A DNA stretch of 40,424 nt from JAFLCM01 sp964510955 (GCA_964510955.1 CAZEDW010000037.1:1-40424); one strand, 5' to 3'; shown: positions 6,241 to 13,356, counted from the first letter of the stretch. Notes: generated from the letters alone by a model not told the origin. Numbers and translations are program-made.

Positions 6241-6937
6241 TCTTCGCGTGCGCCTTCACCTGCGCGACGGCGCCGGCGGGGATGTAGAAGGTGTGGGGCG
6301 TGATGCCCGCGGCGTAGAACTCGCGGCCCACCCACGCTTTCAGCGCCTCGAGCACGCGGTGGAGCTGGCCGGCGTCGCACTCGTCGAGCAGCTCCGGGCC
6401 GTGGTCGTATAGGCCGGGGAACGCCGACGGGTCGTTCTTGCACACTCTCGACGCGAGCGCGTCGAGAGAGGCACTGGGCACTGGGCACTGGGCATTGGGA
6501 TCGAAACTGATGCCTGATGCCCGATGCCCAGTGCCTTTTGGTTCGAAGAAACGGCCGGGCATCTTCGCCATTGCCTCGGCCCAGACTTCGCGGAGCTTGG
6601 GGATCAGTCGGCTTGTCGCGCTGTGCTGGGCGGCTTCGCGCCAGCTGTCGTGCTCGGCGGGCCTGGGGAACTTCGCGTCGAGCCTCCCTCTTTGAGCGGC
6701 GCAGGCCTCGGCGAGCGCCATCACCGCCTCGAAGTGGCCGTTGTTGTTCTGGGCGTGCTTGACGCTGGGGCGATAGCCGGGAGGCACTGGGCACTGGGCA
6801 CCGGGCACTGGTTCGGCACCTGCTGCCTTCATCAGTGGACATCCGCAGGCGCGCATGGCGGTGTAGCGCATGGGCTCGTTCCAGCCCGCGGCGTTGCCGG
6901 CTTTCAGGAAGAGGAACTTCTGGCGGTCGGACCACAT
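6185..6937 (-). CDS. Hypothetical protein, 250 aa, three in-frame repeats
   Basis: MWSDRQKFLFLKAGNAAGWN begins a protein of unknown family. Non-repeat parts include NNNGHFEAVMALAEACAAQR and LKAWVGREFYAAGITPHTFY, which look structured. Three repeat tracts are read in frame: about residues 40-53 (AEPVPGAQCPVPPG), a middle one read as GTGHRASGIS then NAQCPVPSAS, and the C-terminal HQASGIGHQ. It is the most repeat-invaded gene here after the transposase. Role unknown; position matches the small early genes of Mu-like phages. Confidence 0.6.
   Translation of the reverse strand: MWSDRQKFLFLKAGNAAGWNEPMRYTAMRACGCPLMKAAGAEPVPGAQCPVPPGYRPSVKHAQNNNGHFEAVMALAEACAAQRGRLDAKFPRPAEHDSWREAAQHSATSRLIPKLREVWAEAMAKMPGRFFEPKGTGHRASGISFDPNAQCPVPSASLDALASRVCKNDPSAFPGLYDHGPELLDECDAGQLHRVLEALKAWVGREFYAAGITPHTFYIPAGAVAQVKAHAKRHQASGIGHQSEPVASVP
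6445..6468. repeat. Perfect 10+4+10 palindrome
   Basis: CTCTCGACGC (6445-6454) and GCGTCGAGAG (6459-6468) flank GAGC. It abuts the heptamer array at 6470 inside a coding region. Confidence 0.6.
6470..6536 (+). repeat. Composite (GGCACTG)n / (TGATGCC)n array
   Basis: Four GGCACTG/GGCATTG units, spacer GATCGAAAC, then TGATGCC, TGATGCC, CGATGCC and CAGTGCC. In frame within the 250-aa gene. Ends are mutually inverted. Confidence 0.9.
6783..6828 (+). repeat. (GGCACTG)n array in a coding region
   Basis: GGCACTG x2, GGCACCG, GGCACTG, then TTCGGCACC and TGCTGCC. Read in frame on the minus strand near the N terminus of the 250-aa protein. Confidence 0.85.
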
Positions 6938-6953
6938 GGGGGGGAGAGGGGAG

Positions 6954-6990
6954 AAAGCTCAAATCGCAAATGGCAAATCGCAAATCAGAA
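6954..6990. repeat. (AAATSGC)n junction array
   Basis: AAAGCTC, AAATCGC, AAATGGC, AAATCGC, AAATCAG fill the gap between the 250-aa and the 82-aa early genes. Confidence 0.85.
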
Positions 6991-7233
6991 GGGGATGGAG
7001 AGACGGGTGGCGAGCGCGTCGGCGCACTGGGCGGCGAGGTCGGCGATGATCGGGGCCGCGCTTCGGATCGACTCGGCGCCGGCCGGGGTGGCGGGCGTGG
7101 CGCGGATCTGGGACCGCATCAGCTCCAGGAAGAGATCTGAAGCGACGGCTTGACGGGACGGTTCGGGTTGGGGAGCACCGACTTGAGGACAAGTCGGTGG
7201 CACGGGGGACGGTTTGGATTTGAGCTTTGCCAT
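6985..7233 (-). CDS. Hypothetical protein, 82 aa
   Basis: MAKLKSKPSPVPPTCPQV begins the product. A frame extension to 7269 crosses the octamer repeat and is not favoured. An AGGA-loop hairpin element (7173-7205) is translated in frame near the N terminus. The remainder (SDLFLELMRSQIRATPATPA) is predicted helical. It lies just downstream of the MuB-like gene. No family recognised. Confidence 0.5.
   Translation of the reverse strand: MAKLKSKPSPVPPTCPQVGAPQPEPSRQAVASDLFLELMRSQIRATPATPAGAESIRSAAPIIADLAAQCADALATRLSIPF
7173..7205 (+). repeat. AGGA-loop hairpin element, copy 2
   Basis: GAG, stem CACCGACTTG / CAAGTCGGTG, loop AGGA (7186-7189), then GCACGG. The sequence is identical to copy 5 at 18174-18206, more than 10 kb away. 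It lies in frame in an early gene. Confidence 0.85.
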
Positions 7234-7245
7234 GTGGTTGGGGAA

Positions 7246-7290
7246 GGCATCAAGGCATCGAGGCATCAAGGCATCAAGGCATCAAGGCAC
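7246..7290. repeat. (AGGCATCA)n octamer array
   Basis: Five AGGCATCA/AGGCATCG units in the junction between the MuB-like gene and the next leftward gene. The unit is the 8-nt form of the GGCATCA heptamer. Confidence 0.9.
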
Positions 7291-7310
7291 GAGGCAGAGA
7301 AGCGCGGCGC

Positions 7311-8435
7311 TTATGCCGCGGCGGCGGCGAGCGGGTCGCGGGTGTCTTTGATGCGGCCCTCGGCGAACTTCACCTGGGCGGCGTACTTCTGGTCGTGGAT
7401 CTCCATCAGCACCTGGTAGAGCAGCGAGGGCTCGATCCGTTTGTTGCGGAAGCCGGGGAGCCGCGTCGCGGCGTCGACGATCTCGCGGCAGATGCGCAGG
7501 CCGCCCAGGCCGCTCAGGCAGGCGAGCTCGGCGAGGAAGTCCATCGAATCGTCCGTGAGGCGGAGCTTGTCCTGCTCGAACACCTTTATCACGTCGCGGA
7601 CGCGGAAGAGCGGCTTCTTGGCGTTGGGTCCCCCGGCGCGGTCGTTGAGGTTGAGCGTGGCGATGACGCGCGACGAGAACTGGCCGTACCACTGGCTGTT
7701 GTCGAGCACCACTGCGCGCAGGTCCTCGGTGCCCGCGAGCACGATGGGGATGCCGGTGGTGTCGTGCAGGTCGCGGACCGCGACGACCAGGGCCTCGTCG
7801 GCGATCTGGAACTCGTCGAGGATGAGCAGCCGCTTGGTGCCTTTGAGCCGCCCGATGATGTCGAGCTGCCGACGGGTCGCCGAGCGCGGGCACTTGGACA
7901 GCTTCAGCGCTTCGGCGAGCATCTCGTGGAATCCCGCGGGCCGGCGCGCGTTGATGATGAGCCGCAGGTAGATCGTGCCGGGGTACGTCGCCGCCAGCGT
8001 CTCAAAGGTGATGGTCTTGCCGCATCCCGATGGGCCGATTACGACGGCCATGCGCCCGAAGTCCATCGCCTGTTTGGCGGCGACAAGGATGTCGCGGGCG
8101 ACCGTCGTCTCGACGAACTCCTTGGGGCGGGACACGCCCTCGGAGTCGGAGGTCTTGATCATCCAGGCGTTGAGCGCCCGGGCCGCCTTCTCCTTGTCGC
8201 CGCGCGGGTTGTTGTGCACGAACGCATAGATCGTGCTGGAGCCGAAGCCGCTGCCGAGCTGGCGGGCGATCTCGTCGTAGCTGAGCGAGCGGCTTCCGAT
8301 GAACTCGGCGGCGCGGTGGCGCACGGCCTCGATCTCTTCGGGCGTGAGCTTTCTGTCTCGTGGAAGCATCCTTGCTCCTCTGGTGATCCGCGAATCCTTC
8401 GCGAGTTCGTCGATGATGCTGCTGCGGTTCGTCAT
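7311..8435 (-). CDS. MuB-like AAA+ transposition ATPase
   Basis: An ATP-dependent target-selection protein that would bind DNA and deliver targets to the MuA-like transposase. Walker A GPSGCGKT is at residues 134-141, Walker B LLILDE at 203-208 and a sensor-1-like strand IVLAGTE at 231-237. The N-terminal 30-95 region (YDEIARQLGSGFGSSTIYAF, then GDKEKAARALNAWM) resembles the helix-turn-helix domain of MuB. At 374 aa it is somewhat longer than Mu B (about 312 aa). ATG at 8435 overlaps the transposase stop (ATGA, 8432-8435), giving the classic A-B order and coupling. It has no internal repeat insertion, unlike its neighbours. Confidence 0.9.
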   Translation of the reverse strand: MTNRSSIIDELAKDSRITRGARMLPRDRKLTPEEIEAVRHRAAEFIGSRSLSYDEIARQLGSGFGSSTIYAFVHNNPRGDKEKAARALNAWMIKTSDSEGVSRPKEFVETTVARDILVAAKQAMDFGRMAVVIGPSGCGKTITFETLAATYPGTIYLRLIINARRPAGFHEMLAEALKLSKCPRSATRRQLDIIGRLKGTKRLLILDEFQIADEALVVAVRDLHDTTGIPIVLAGTEDLRAVVLDNSQWYGQFSSRVIATLNLNDRAGGPNAKKPLFRVRDVIKVFEQDKLRLTDDSMDFLAELACLSGLGGLRICREIVDAATRLPGFRNKRIEPSLLYQVLMEIHDQKYAAQVKFAEGRIKDTRDPLAAAAA

Positions 8436-10816
8436 TGACTCAACATCCCCTGGGCGAGCTGCTCCCAGATATCCAGCGACGGCGCTTCGGCGCCCGGCGA
8501 GGGGCTGTCCGCCGGGAACACGATCGAGGCCATGTCGATCTCTTCACGCGCGGTTTCGAGCGCGGCTCGGGCCCGCTGCATGGTGCTCTGCGGGCTTCCC
8601 GGCGCCGCGGGGAACGGGATGTTCTCGGCGCCGGCGGCCTTGCGGAGTTCCTGCCGCTGCTCCTGGGGGCCTTCGTCGCCAGAGAGCGGCGAGCGAACAA
8701 GCCGGATCGGCGGTGGGTTGGCCGCGCCCTGGGACTCGAGCTCCGCCTTGGTCTCGGAGATCTCCTGATCGGCGGAGATGAGCCGGGCGAGGTCCGCCGT
8801 TGGGAGGGCGGCGGCGGCGTGGTCGAGCGTGCGATTGGCATCCCGCTTGAACTGGCGCTGGCGGCGGATCGCTTCTTTGAAGTGCGCCTTCTTGATCGGA
8901 TCGTGCGAGTAGTTCCCCCCGTGACGCGCGTTCATCGGGGCCTGGCAGATCAGCGCGAAGCGCTCGTCGTAGACGCGGACGCTGGAGAGGTCGGCGGGGT
9001 CGTAGGTGACGTGGACGCGCTTGCCCGAGCCGACGAGCTCGTTCAGGGCCGGCTCGAACTGCCCGTAGGTGATGCGCTGGCCCGAGATCGTGATGCCCAC
9101 GCCGAACTTGTTGACGGTGAGCGGGCGCGACCAGCGGTCCTGGAGCAGGCCCAGCACGCGGGCCTTGTCGGTCAGCGCGCGGAACGCGGGCAGGCGCGAG
9201 CGGTAGAACGACTCGGGGCTGAGGCCGTCCAGGTCCGGGACGTTTCTATCCCCTGTGGCGTTGTACGCCTCGAACCACGCCGCGAGCTTCTCGCGCACCT
9301 GATCGAGCGTGGGCAGCTTCAGCGGGTCGGACTGCGCGGCCTTCACGGCCTCAGGATCACGGTCTCCGGGCTTGCTGCCGCACCACGAATCCAGCGTGCG
9401 GTCGAAGCCCTGGTGCACCACGCCGAAGAACCGCTCGATGCGGGCCTTGCCGTTGTGGTTGTAGGGGGTGGCGAACTGGGCCTTGATGCCCAACAGCCCG
9501 AAGAGACCGTGCCACTGGGGACTGTCCGAGGCACTGGGCACTGGGCACTGGGCACTGGAGCGGATTCGGCGCTGATGCTTGGTGAGGCCGCAGAACTCCT
9601 GGGACGCGAAGTCCTTGCCGTTGTCGAGGACGATGACCGAGGGGACGCTCGCCTGCGGGTCGGCCAGGGCGGCGCGGAGCGCCGAGCGGATGGAATCGGA
9701 GTCGGCGTTCCAGCCCAGCGTCCAGCCCATCAGGCGGCGCGAGCGGCGGTCGAGGAAGGCGGTGATCCACGGTCGGTCGGCGATGACCTGGCCCCCGGAG
9801 ACCCGGCGCACGAAGAAGTCGCAGCGGGTGTGGTCGGTCTCCCAGCACTCGCCCGCGGCCCACGCGTCGGTGGCCTGCACAATCGGCGGGAGGTGCGCCC
9901 TGGCCCAGGCGTCCTCGCCCTCGCGGGCGAGCGTGCGCGTGGACGCGGGCAGGCGCTGGTCAATGAGGCGCTTGCAGTGCGTGAGGCTGACCCACGTCCA
10001 GCCCTGCTTCCGCGACTCTGCGTCGACGGCCTTCCAGCACTGCCGCGCGCTCAGCTTGTTGTCGCGGAGGTAGAGCGCCGAGAACATCGACCATGCGCGG
10101 TCGTCGAAGCCCTGGTCGCGGTTGCCGCCGCGGCGGTCGACCAGGTTCCACTGCGCCTGGGCGAAGCCGTGGGCGCTGGCGATGTCCGGGCCCGCGAGAT
10201 CGTCCCAGCGGAACAGGGCGCTGCGCGAGGTCTCGATGCCGAGCCTTGCGTGGATGGTGGTGAGCAGACGCGGGAGCTCGTTGCCCATGTTTGCGCCACC
10301 CGCCGATGCAGTACGGCGCAGGTCGCGGAGCATCCGCACCGCCTCGACACGCGCCGCGGCGGCGTCGCGGCGCGGCTTGGGGAGGGAGAGGAGAAGATTG
10401 AAGGCATCAGGCACTGGGCACTGGGCACTCGTGCCCGATGCCCCCCCCGGACAATGCCCGATGTCTGCTCGTGCAACCTCCGCGAGCCTGGGATCGAAGT
10501 AGGTGGCGACGTGCCACTTGGTCTGGCCCCCCCCCCCGGACACCACCGGGCTGAGCTTCTTGGCCATGCCGCGGCGGATCAGGTCATCGCGGCAGCGGCG
10601 GCTCAGGGCGTCGGGGTGCATGCCCAGCGTGCGGGCGGCGAGCTCGATGGGGACCCACGCGAGGTTGGGGACGTTGGGGTCGGGGAGGATGCCAGATGAG
10701 GCACTGGGCACTGGGCACTGGGCACTGGTGAGCGAGAGCGCAGCTCCCACTGATGCCTGATGCCCCCCCGGGGGGGTGCCTAGTGCCTTCGGGTGTTGGA
10801 TCGGTAACGCGGTCAC
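8432..10816 (-). CDS. MuA-like DDE transposase
   Basis: Catalyses end cleavage and strand transfer for phage integration and replication. The integrase core has D328 (CWETDHT), D398 (VIVLDNGKDF) and E461 (GKARIERFFG), counted from the GTG start at 10816, giving 794 aa. The N-terminal part carries DNA-binding regions, the C-terminal part the MuB-contact region. The GTG overlaps the upstream stop (GTGA); the longer frame to 11287 is an off-frame shadow of the neighbouring gene. Three heptamer arrays are translated in frame as SAQCPVPSA-type peptides, at about residues 30-40, 129-138 and 420-430. The last lies between the second and third catalytic residues. Confidence 0.92.
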   Translation of the reverse strand: MTALPIQHPKALGTPPGGHQASVGAALSLTSAQCPVPSASSGILPDPNVPNLAWVPIELAARTLGMHPDALSRRCRDDLIRRGMAKKLSPVVSGGGGQTKWHVATYFDPRLAEVARADIGHCPGGASGTSAQCPVPDAFNLLLSLPKPRRDAAAARVEAVRMLRDLRRTASAGGANMGNELPRLLTTIHARLGIETSRSALFRWDDLAGPDIASAHGFAQAQWNLVDRRGGNRDQGFDDRAWSMFSALYLRDNKLSARQCWKAVDAESRKQGWTWVSLTHCKRLIDQRLPASTRTLAREGEDAWARAHLPPIVQATDAWAAGECWETDHTRCDFFVRRVSGGQVIADRPWITAFLDRRSRRLMGWTLGWNADSDSIRSALRAALADPQASVPSVIVLDNGKDFASQEFCGLTKHQRRIRSSAQCPVPSASDSPQWHGLFGLLGIKAQFATPYNHNGKARIERFFGVVHQGFDRTLDSWCGSKPGDRDPEAVKAAQSDPLKLPTLDQVREKLAAWFEAYNATGDRNVPDLDGLSPESFYRSRLPAFRALTDKARVLGLLQDRWSRPLTVNKFGVGITISGQRITYGQFEPALNELVGSGKRVHVTYDPADLSSVRVYDERFALICQAPMNARHGGNYSHDPIKKAHFKEAIRRQRQFKRDANRTLDHAAAALPTADLARLISADQEISETKAELESQGAANPPPIRLVRSPLSGDEGPQEQRQELRKAAGAENIPFPAAPGSPQSTMQRARAALETAREEIDMASIVFPADSPSPGAEAPSLDIWEQLAQGMLSQ
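9530..9558 (+). repeat. (GGCACTG)n array in the transposase catalytic core
   Basis: Four tandem GGCACTG units, preceded about 20 nt earlier by a degenerate CCACTGGGGACTG. The protein reads SSAQCPVPSASDS between catalytic D398 and E461. Confidence 0.9.
10402..10466. repeat. Composite heptamer array in the transposase gene
   Basis: GGCATCA, GGCACTG x2, GGCACTC, then GTGCCCGATGCC, a C-run and TGCCCGATG. Read in frame as GTSAQCPVPDAFN in the N-terminal DNA-binding part of the transposase. Confidence 0.85.
10700..10790. repeat. Composite array with nested C/G palindrome
   Basis: GGCACTG x4, a spacer, TGATGCC x2, CCCCCCC-GGGGGGG and TGCCTAGTGCC. Covers the extreme N terminus of the transposase and is still read without a stop. 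Confidence 0.85.
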
Positions 10817-11250
10817 GCAACCTTCCTGCTGAGGGGGACGGCTCGGGACGACGCGGCCTCGACGGCGGCGTCCTCGACCAGGCGGAGCGCGTCGGCGCGG
10901 TCGATGGGGGCGAAGCCCGGGGCGCAGGCGACCCAGGTGCCGCGGTGCGGGTGGTTGCCGTGGACCGCGGTCTCGTAGCGGAGTGCGTGCTTGCGCTCCA
11001 GCTCGTCGAGCGCCTCGCCGATCTGCTCGCGCTGCCAGCCGCCCCCCCCGCCCCCTGAAGACCGCGAGAGCACCGCCGCTGCGAACGACAGGCTGAACAC
11101 CGTCATGCCGCCCCGCATGGGCTGGTTCTCGATCAACGCCAGCAGCTTCTGGGCCGCGGGGGTGAGCTGGGAGTAGGAGCTGGCGGTCGGCATCCCGGGG
11201 TTTCCGGGGCGGCCTTGCATCAGCGGGGCGGTGTAGGGGTTGGCGGGCAT
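10813..11250 (-). CDS. Hypothetical early protein, 145 aa (possible winged helix)
   Basis: MPANPYTAPLMQGRPGNPGM leads into LTPAAQKLLALIENQPMRGG and WQREQIGEALDELERKHALR, a helix-rich stretch compatible with a winged-helix DNA-binding fold (inference). The stop overlaps the transposase GTG. The frame runs to 11280 in repeat DNA, so M at 11250 is used. Mu-like phages often have small regulators just before A. Confidence 0.55.
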   Translation of the reverse strand: MPANPYTAPLMQGRPGNPGMPTASSYSQLTPAAQKLLALIENQPMRGGMTVFSLSFAAAVLSRSSGGGGGGWQREQIGEALDELERKHALRYETAVHGNHPHRGTWVACAPGFAPIDRADALRLVEDAAVEAASSRAVPLSRKVA

Positions 11251-11265
11251 GGTGAGGGGGGAGGA

Positions 11266-11355
11266 AATGGCAAATCGCAAATGGCAAAGCTCAAATCAGG
11301 ATGGGCAGTGGGCAGTCGGGGTCGGATTTGAGATTTGAGGTTTGAGCTTTGAGGC
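11266..11355. repeat. Composite module (AAATSGC)n-(GGGCAGT)n-(TTTGAGR)n
   Basis: AAATGGC, AAATCGC, AAATGGC, AAAGCTC, AAATCAGG, ATGGGCAGTGGGCAG, then TTTGAGA/TTTGAGG/TTTGAGC units. Same order as 6073-6175. It fills the junction between two early genes. Confidence 0.9.
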
Positions 11356-11361
11356 GCAGAG

Positions 11362-11943
11362 TCACGCGACCTTGTTGAGGGGAACGGTTCCGGGGGCGGG
11401 GGCGGGACCGCACGTGTCGCGTGTTGCCCCGATGGACGCGAGGTGGTCGATGGCGTTGATGAGGCCCAGCAGGTCGGCGATGGCCTGCTTGATCACATGC
11501 TTGGCGGGCTCCGAGAGCAGCGGGCCGGAGGGAAGGAACGTGGGGGCCATGTGGTGCACCGAGGCCATCGACTGGGTCGCGTTCAGGTATTGCCTGGTCA
11601 CGTCGTTGCTGCACTGGGCGAGGTGGGCGCGGCTGATGGAGATCAGCTTCAGCGTCGAGTCGCGCGGGCAGATGAGCTCCAGCAGCTCAGCGTCGCCGGT
11701 CACCCGGAAGACCTTGCGCACCAACTCATGCGGGACGGGGTACTTGCCGCTGAGGACGCGGGAGATGTAGCCGGGCTCCTTGTTGATCTGCTCGGCGCAC
11801 CACGCCTGGCTGAGGCCGTGGCGATCAAGGACGCGGAGGATCACGGCGGTGTCGGTGGGCAGCATGTCGGGAGAAAAATCCTGGTCGAGTTGCGCGCCGG
11901 GTTGCGCGCCGCGAAGGGTCGTGTTCGGGTTCGTCTGCTTCAT
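11362..11943 (-). CDS. Helix-turn-helix (XRE-like) regulator, 193 aa
   Basis: ATG at 11943 has GGAGG 4-5 nt upstream, so the longer frame to 12039 is rejected. The segment ILRVLDRHGLSQAWCAEQIN followed by KEPGYISRVLSGKYPVPHEL is a clear lambda-repressor-type HTH (about residues 35-75). The C-terminal half (ISRAHLAQCSNDVTRQYLNA ... AIADLLGLINAIDHLASIG) is helical, perhaps for oligomerisation. Its location between the first early gene and the transposase suits a Ner- or repressor-like control protein that could act on the operator at 13210-13233. That target is inferred only. Confidence 0.75.
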   Translation of the reverse strand: MKQTNPNTTLRGAQPGAQLDQDFSPDMLPTDTAVILRVLDRHGLSQAWCAEQINKEPGYISRVLSGKYPVPHELVRKVFRVTGDAELLELICPRDSTLKLISISRAHLAQCSNDVTRQYLNATQSMASVHHMAPTFLPSGPLLSEPAKHVIKQAIADLLGLINAIDHLASIGATRDTCGPAPAPGTVPLNKVA

Positions 11944-12020
11944 GGGGCCTCCGTGCGCAAGTCGCGGTCTTGAGAAGTTGCTGGCCGGCGTCCTGATTGC
12001 CGGGCAGAGTGGGAGGGGAA

Positions 12021-12075
12021 GGCACTGGGCATTGGGCACTGGGCACTAGTGCCTGATGCCCAGTGCCCGATGCCT
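12021..12075. repeat. Quasi-palindromic heptamer array
   Basis: GGCACTG, GGCATTG, GGCACTG, GGCACTAGTGCC, TGATGCC, CAGTGCC, CGATGCC. The centre CACTAGTG is a palindrome and the two arms are inverted, so it can fold as a hairpin. Confidence 0.9.
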
Positions 12076-12110
12076 TCCTCTTCCGAATGCACGCGGGGCC
12101 GTGGTGGGCC

Positions 12111-12153
12111 CCGACGCGCTCTGTGAATCCCGGCGGTTCTGTGATGCGCCGGG
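12111..12153. repeat. Duplicated 18-mer followed by a hairpin
   Basis: CCGACGCGCTCTGTGAAT at 12111-12128 is repeated exactly at 26578-26595. Here it is followed by CCCGGCG / CGCCGGG (12129-12135, 12147-12153); there a larger hairpin follows. Upstream, GGGGCC-GTGGTG-GGCCCC forms another hairpin. Confidence 0.7.
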
Positions 12154-12179
12154 CCGCACGGTGCGGCAGAATCGGGGAA

Positions 12180-12246
12180 GGCACTGGGCACTGGGCACTT
12201 GGCACTGGTTCAGACCTGATGCCTGATGCCCAGTGCCCGATGCCTT
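12180..12246. repeat. Composite (GGCACTG)n / (TGATGCC)n array
   Basis: GGCACTG x2, GGCACTT, GGCACTG, spacer TTCAGACC, TGATGCC x2, CAGTGCC, CGATGCC. With the array at 12021 it fills the roughly 390-bp gap between the HTH regulator and the first early gene, which contains no gene I can support. Confidence 0.9.
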
Positions 12247-12324
12247 CCGAAGGGGCGGGCGGCGTGATCGGCGCGGCGCGCCCGGTGCTAGACGAGTGGC
12301 CCCCTTCCGGGGGCGAAGCTGAGA

Positions 12325-12362
12325 AAGGAAAACGCCCGGTCAGCTTGTGGCTGACGCGGGCG
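12325..12362 (-). terminator. Rho-independent terminator after the first early gene
   Basis: On the minus strand a GC-rich hairpin (GTCAGC/GCTGAC plus CGCCCG/CGGGCG arms with one bulge, 12333-12362) is followed by TTTTCCTTTC. It overlaps the stop codon of the 248-aa gene. It could attenuate early transcription before the regulator and transposase genes. Confidence 0.6.
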
Positions 12363-13086
12363 CTGGTCCGGCGTCACAGGAGGCTGCCAAGCTCTCCGAG
12401 ACGCGAGGTTCGGTTGTGGACGGAGGCATCGAGGCACCCCCGGAATGAGGCATCGAGGCATCAAGCTGGGCACTGGGCACCCCCCCGGGGGGGCACTGGG
12501 CACCGGGGTCGGAGCACTGACCCGAGGACGGGTCAGTGGCACGGCGGAGGCCGCGCATCGTCTCGGCGTTGTAGGCGAGAGAGAGCCAGTCGCCGGCGCG
12601 GTCGTTGAAGTCGGACTCGGTGAAGCCGGCGGCGAGCATGGCCTCGCGCAGCACCTGGCCGCACTGGACGACGAGCTGCCGCGCGCCCTCGAAGGCGTCG
12701 AGGGCGTGCTCGGGCGTGACGCGGCGCTGGCTGTAGACCGAGGCGAGGTAGAGCCGCTGGACGCCGTACGCGCCGGTGAGGCTCGCCACGACGGGGCGGA
12801 GGAGGGCCTCGTCGCCGACGAGCCTCAGGTGCCAGCGCGCGTCGTCGTCACGCGGTTGGGCGGGGAAAAATCCGATGGGGAGCGGCATGCCCGTGCGCGG
12901 GTCGGCGTACTTGGCGCCGGTGGCGGGGCGGCAGCCGAGGGGGATGGCACTGGGCACCCCCCGGGGGGGGCACTGGGCATCAGGGCCGGAGCACTGACCC
13001 GAGGACGGGTCAGTGGCACGGGGAGCCAGATCAGTGGCACTGGCCGAGTCGCCGGTGGATTCGATTGGTGCTTTGATCGCGGGCAT
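12340..13086 (-). CDS. First early gene, hypothetical protein, 248 aa
   Basis: The start at 13086 is supported by GAAGGG about 8 nt upstream. It is the first gene after the operator-promoter at 13206-13234. The central part (MPLPIGFFPAQPRDDDARWH, then LRLVGDEALLRPVVASLTGA, then AFEGARQLVVQCGQVLREAM) is a unique helical sequence with no recognised family. Both ends are built from repeats: two AGGA hairpin elements read as TDPSSGQCS, each next to a heptamer array with C/G palindrome. The stop codon lies within a terminator hairpin. Confidence 0.55.
   Translation of the reverse strand: MPAIKAPIESTGDSASATDLAPRATDPSSGQCSGPDAQCPPRGVPSAIPLGCRPATGAKYADPRTGMPLPIGFFPAQPRDDDARWHLRLVGDEALLRPVVASLTGAYGVQRLYLASVYSQRRVTPEHALDAFEGARQLVVQCGQVLREAMLAAGFTESDFNDRAGDWLSLAYNAETMRGLRRATDPSSGQCSDPGAQCPPGGVPSAQLDASMPHSGGASMPPSTTEPRVSESLAASCDAGPAPASATS
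12424..12506. repeat. Composite repeat with C/G palindrome
   Basis: AGGCATCG/AGGCATCA octamers, then GGGCACTGGGCAC, CCCCCC-GGGGGGG, GCACTGGGCACCG. Followed directly by AGGA hairpin copy 3. Lies in the 3' part of the 248-aa gene. Confidence 0.85.
12512..12544 (+). repeat. AGGA-loop hairpin element, copy 3
   Basis: GAG, stem CACTGACCCG / CGGGTCAGTG, loop AGGA (12525-12528), then GCACGG. Compared with copies 2 and 5, stem positions differ on both sides so that pairing is kept. Confidence 0.85.
12946..12983. repeat. Heptamer array with C/G palindrome
   Basis: GGCACTGGGCAC, CCCCCC-GGGGGGGG, CACTGGGCATCAGG, immediately before AGGA hairpin copy 4. The pair array plus hairpin duplicates the arrangement at 12470-12544. 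Confidence 0.85.
12989..13021 (+). repeat. AGGA-loop hairpin element, copy 4
   Basis: Same stem as copy 3 (CACTGACCCG / CGGGTCAGTG) with loop AGGA at 13002-13005 and GCACGG after it. In frame near the N terminus of the 248-aa gene. Confidence 0.85.
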
Positions 13087-13157
13087 GGCAGCGCCCTTCG
13101 GGGGGTGCTCGGCTGCCGGGCGGACCAATCCGCGGGCCGTCGAACACCGGTTGGGAA

Positions 13158-13182
13158 GGCCTCGCCCGGGCGTTTCCGCCCG
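13158..13182. repeat. Leader hairpin and 25-nt repeat
   Basis: GGCCTCGCCCGGGCGTTTCC continuing to CGCCCG recurs at 15643-15667 with two changes. In the early leader RNA it folds as CGGGCG-GAAA-CGCCCG (13167-13182), a GNRA-loop hairpin between promoter and first gene. Confidence 0.5.
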
Positions 13183-13205
13183 TGGGGGGCTTGAATGGTT
13201 TCTGG

Positions 13206-13234
13206 ACTATGACATGGTTATTGAACCATGTCAA
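13206..13234 (-). promoter_or_regulatory. Early promoter (sigma70-like)
   Basis: On the minus strand TTGACA (13229-13234), exactly 17 nt, then CATAGT (13206-13211). The -35 is perfect and the -10 matches 4 of 6. It faces the early operon and its spacer is filled by the operator palindrome. Confidence 0.75.
13210..13233. promoter_or_regulatory. Operator: perfect 10+4+10 palindrome
   Basis: TGACATGGTT (13210-13219), ATTG, AACCATGTCA (13224-13233). It overlaps both the -35 and -10 elements of the early promoter, so a bound dimer would block transcription. It is the only such palindrome in the divergent region and the natural target of a lysogeny repressor. Confidence 0.75.
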
Positions 13235-13356
13235 GTAAACAGTCGGACTTTTTGATGGCTTTGGATGAATCTTTTTCTGCGACCTGTACCCCAACGATGC
13301 GCGGGAACCTTCGCGCTCATACCGATTCCACCGGGCGAGACGCCCCGGAGAAATCG

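Noticed and set aside
7246..7290. CRISPR array
   Set aside because: Here and at the other arrays the units are 7-9 nt, perfectly tandem and without unique spacers of constant length, and no cas gene is present.
10817..11287. N-terminal extension of the transposase frame to 11287
   Set aside because: The extension is Arg/Pro-rich and overlaps the full coding sequence of the 145-aa gene in another frame; the GTG at 10816 overlaps that gene's stop.
13228..13356. Start of the regulator gene at 13228
   Set aside because: The ATG is inside the operator palindrome with no ribosome-binding site; the in-frame ATG at 13357 has GGAG at a proper distance.
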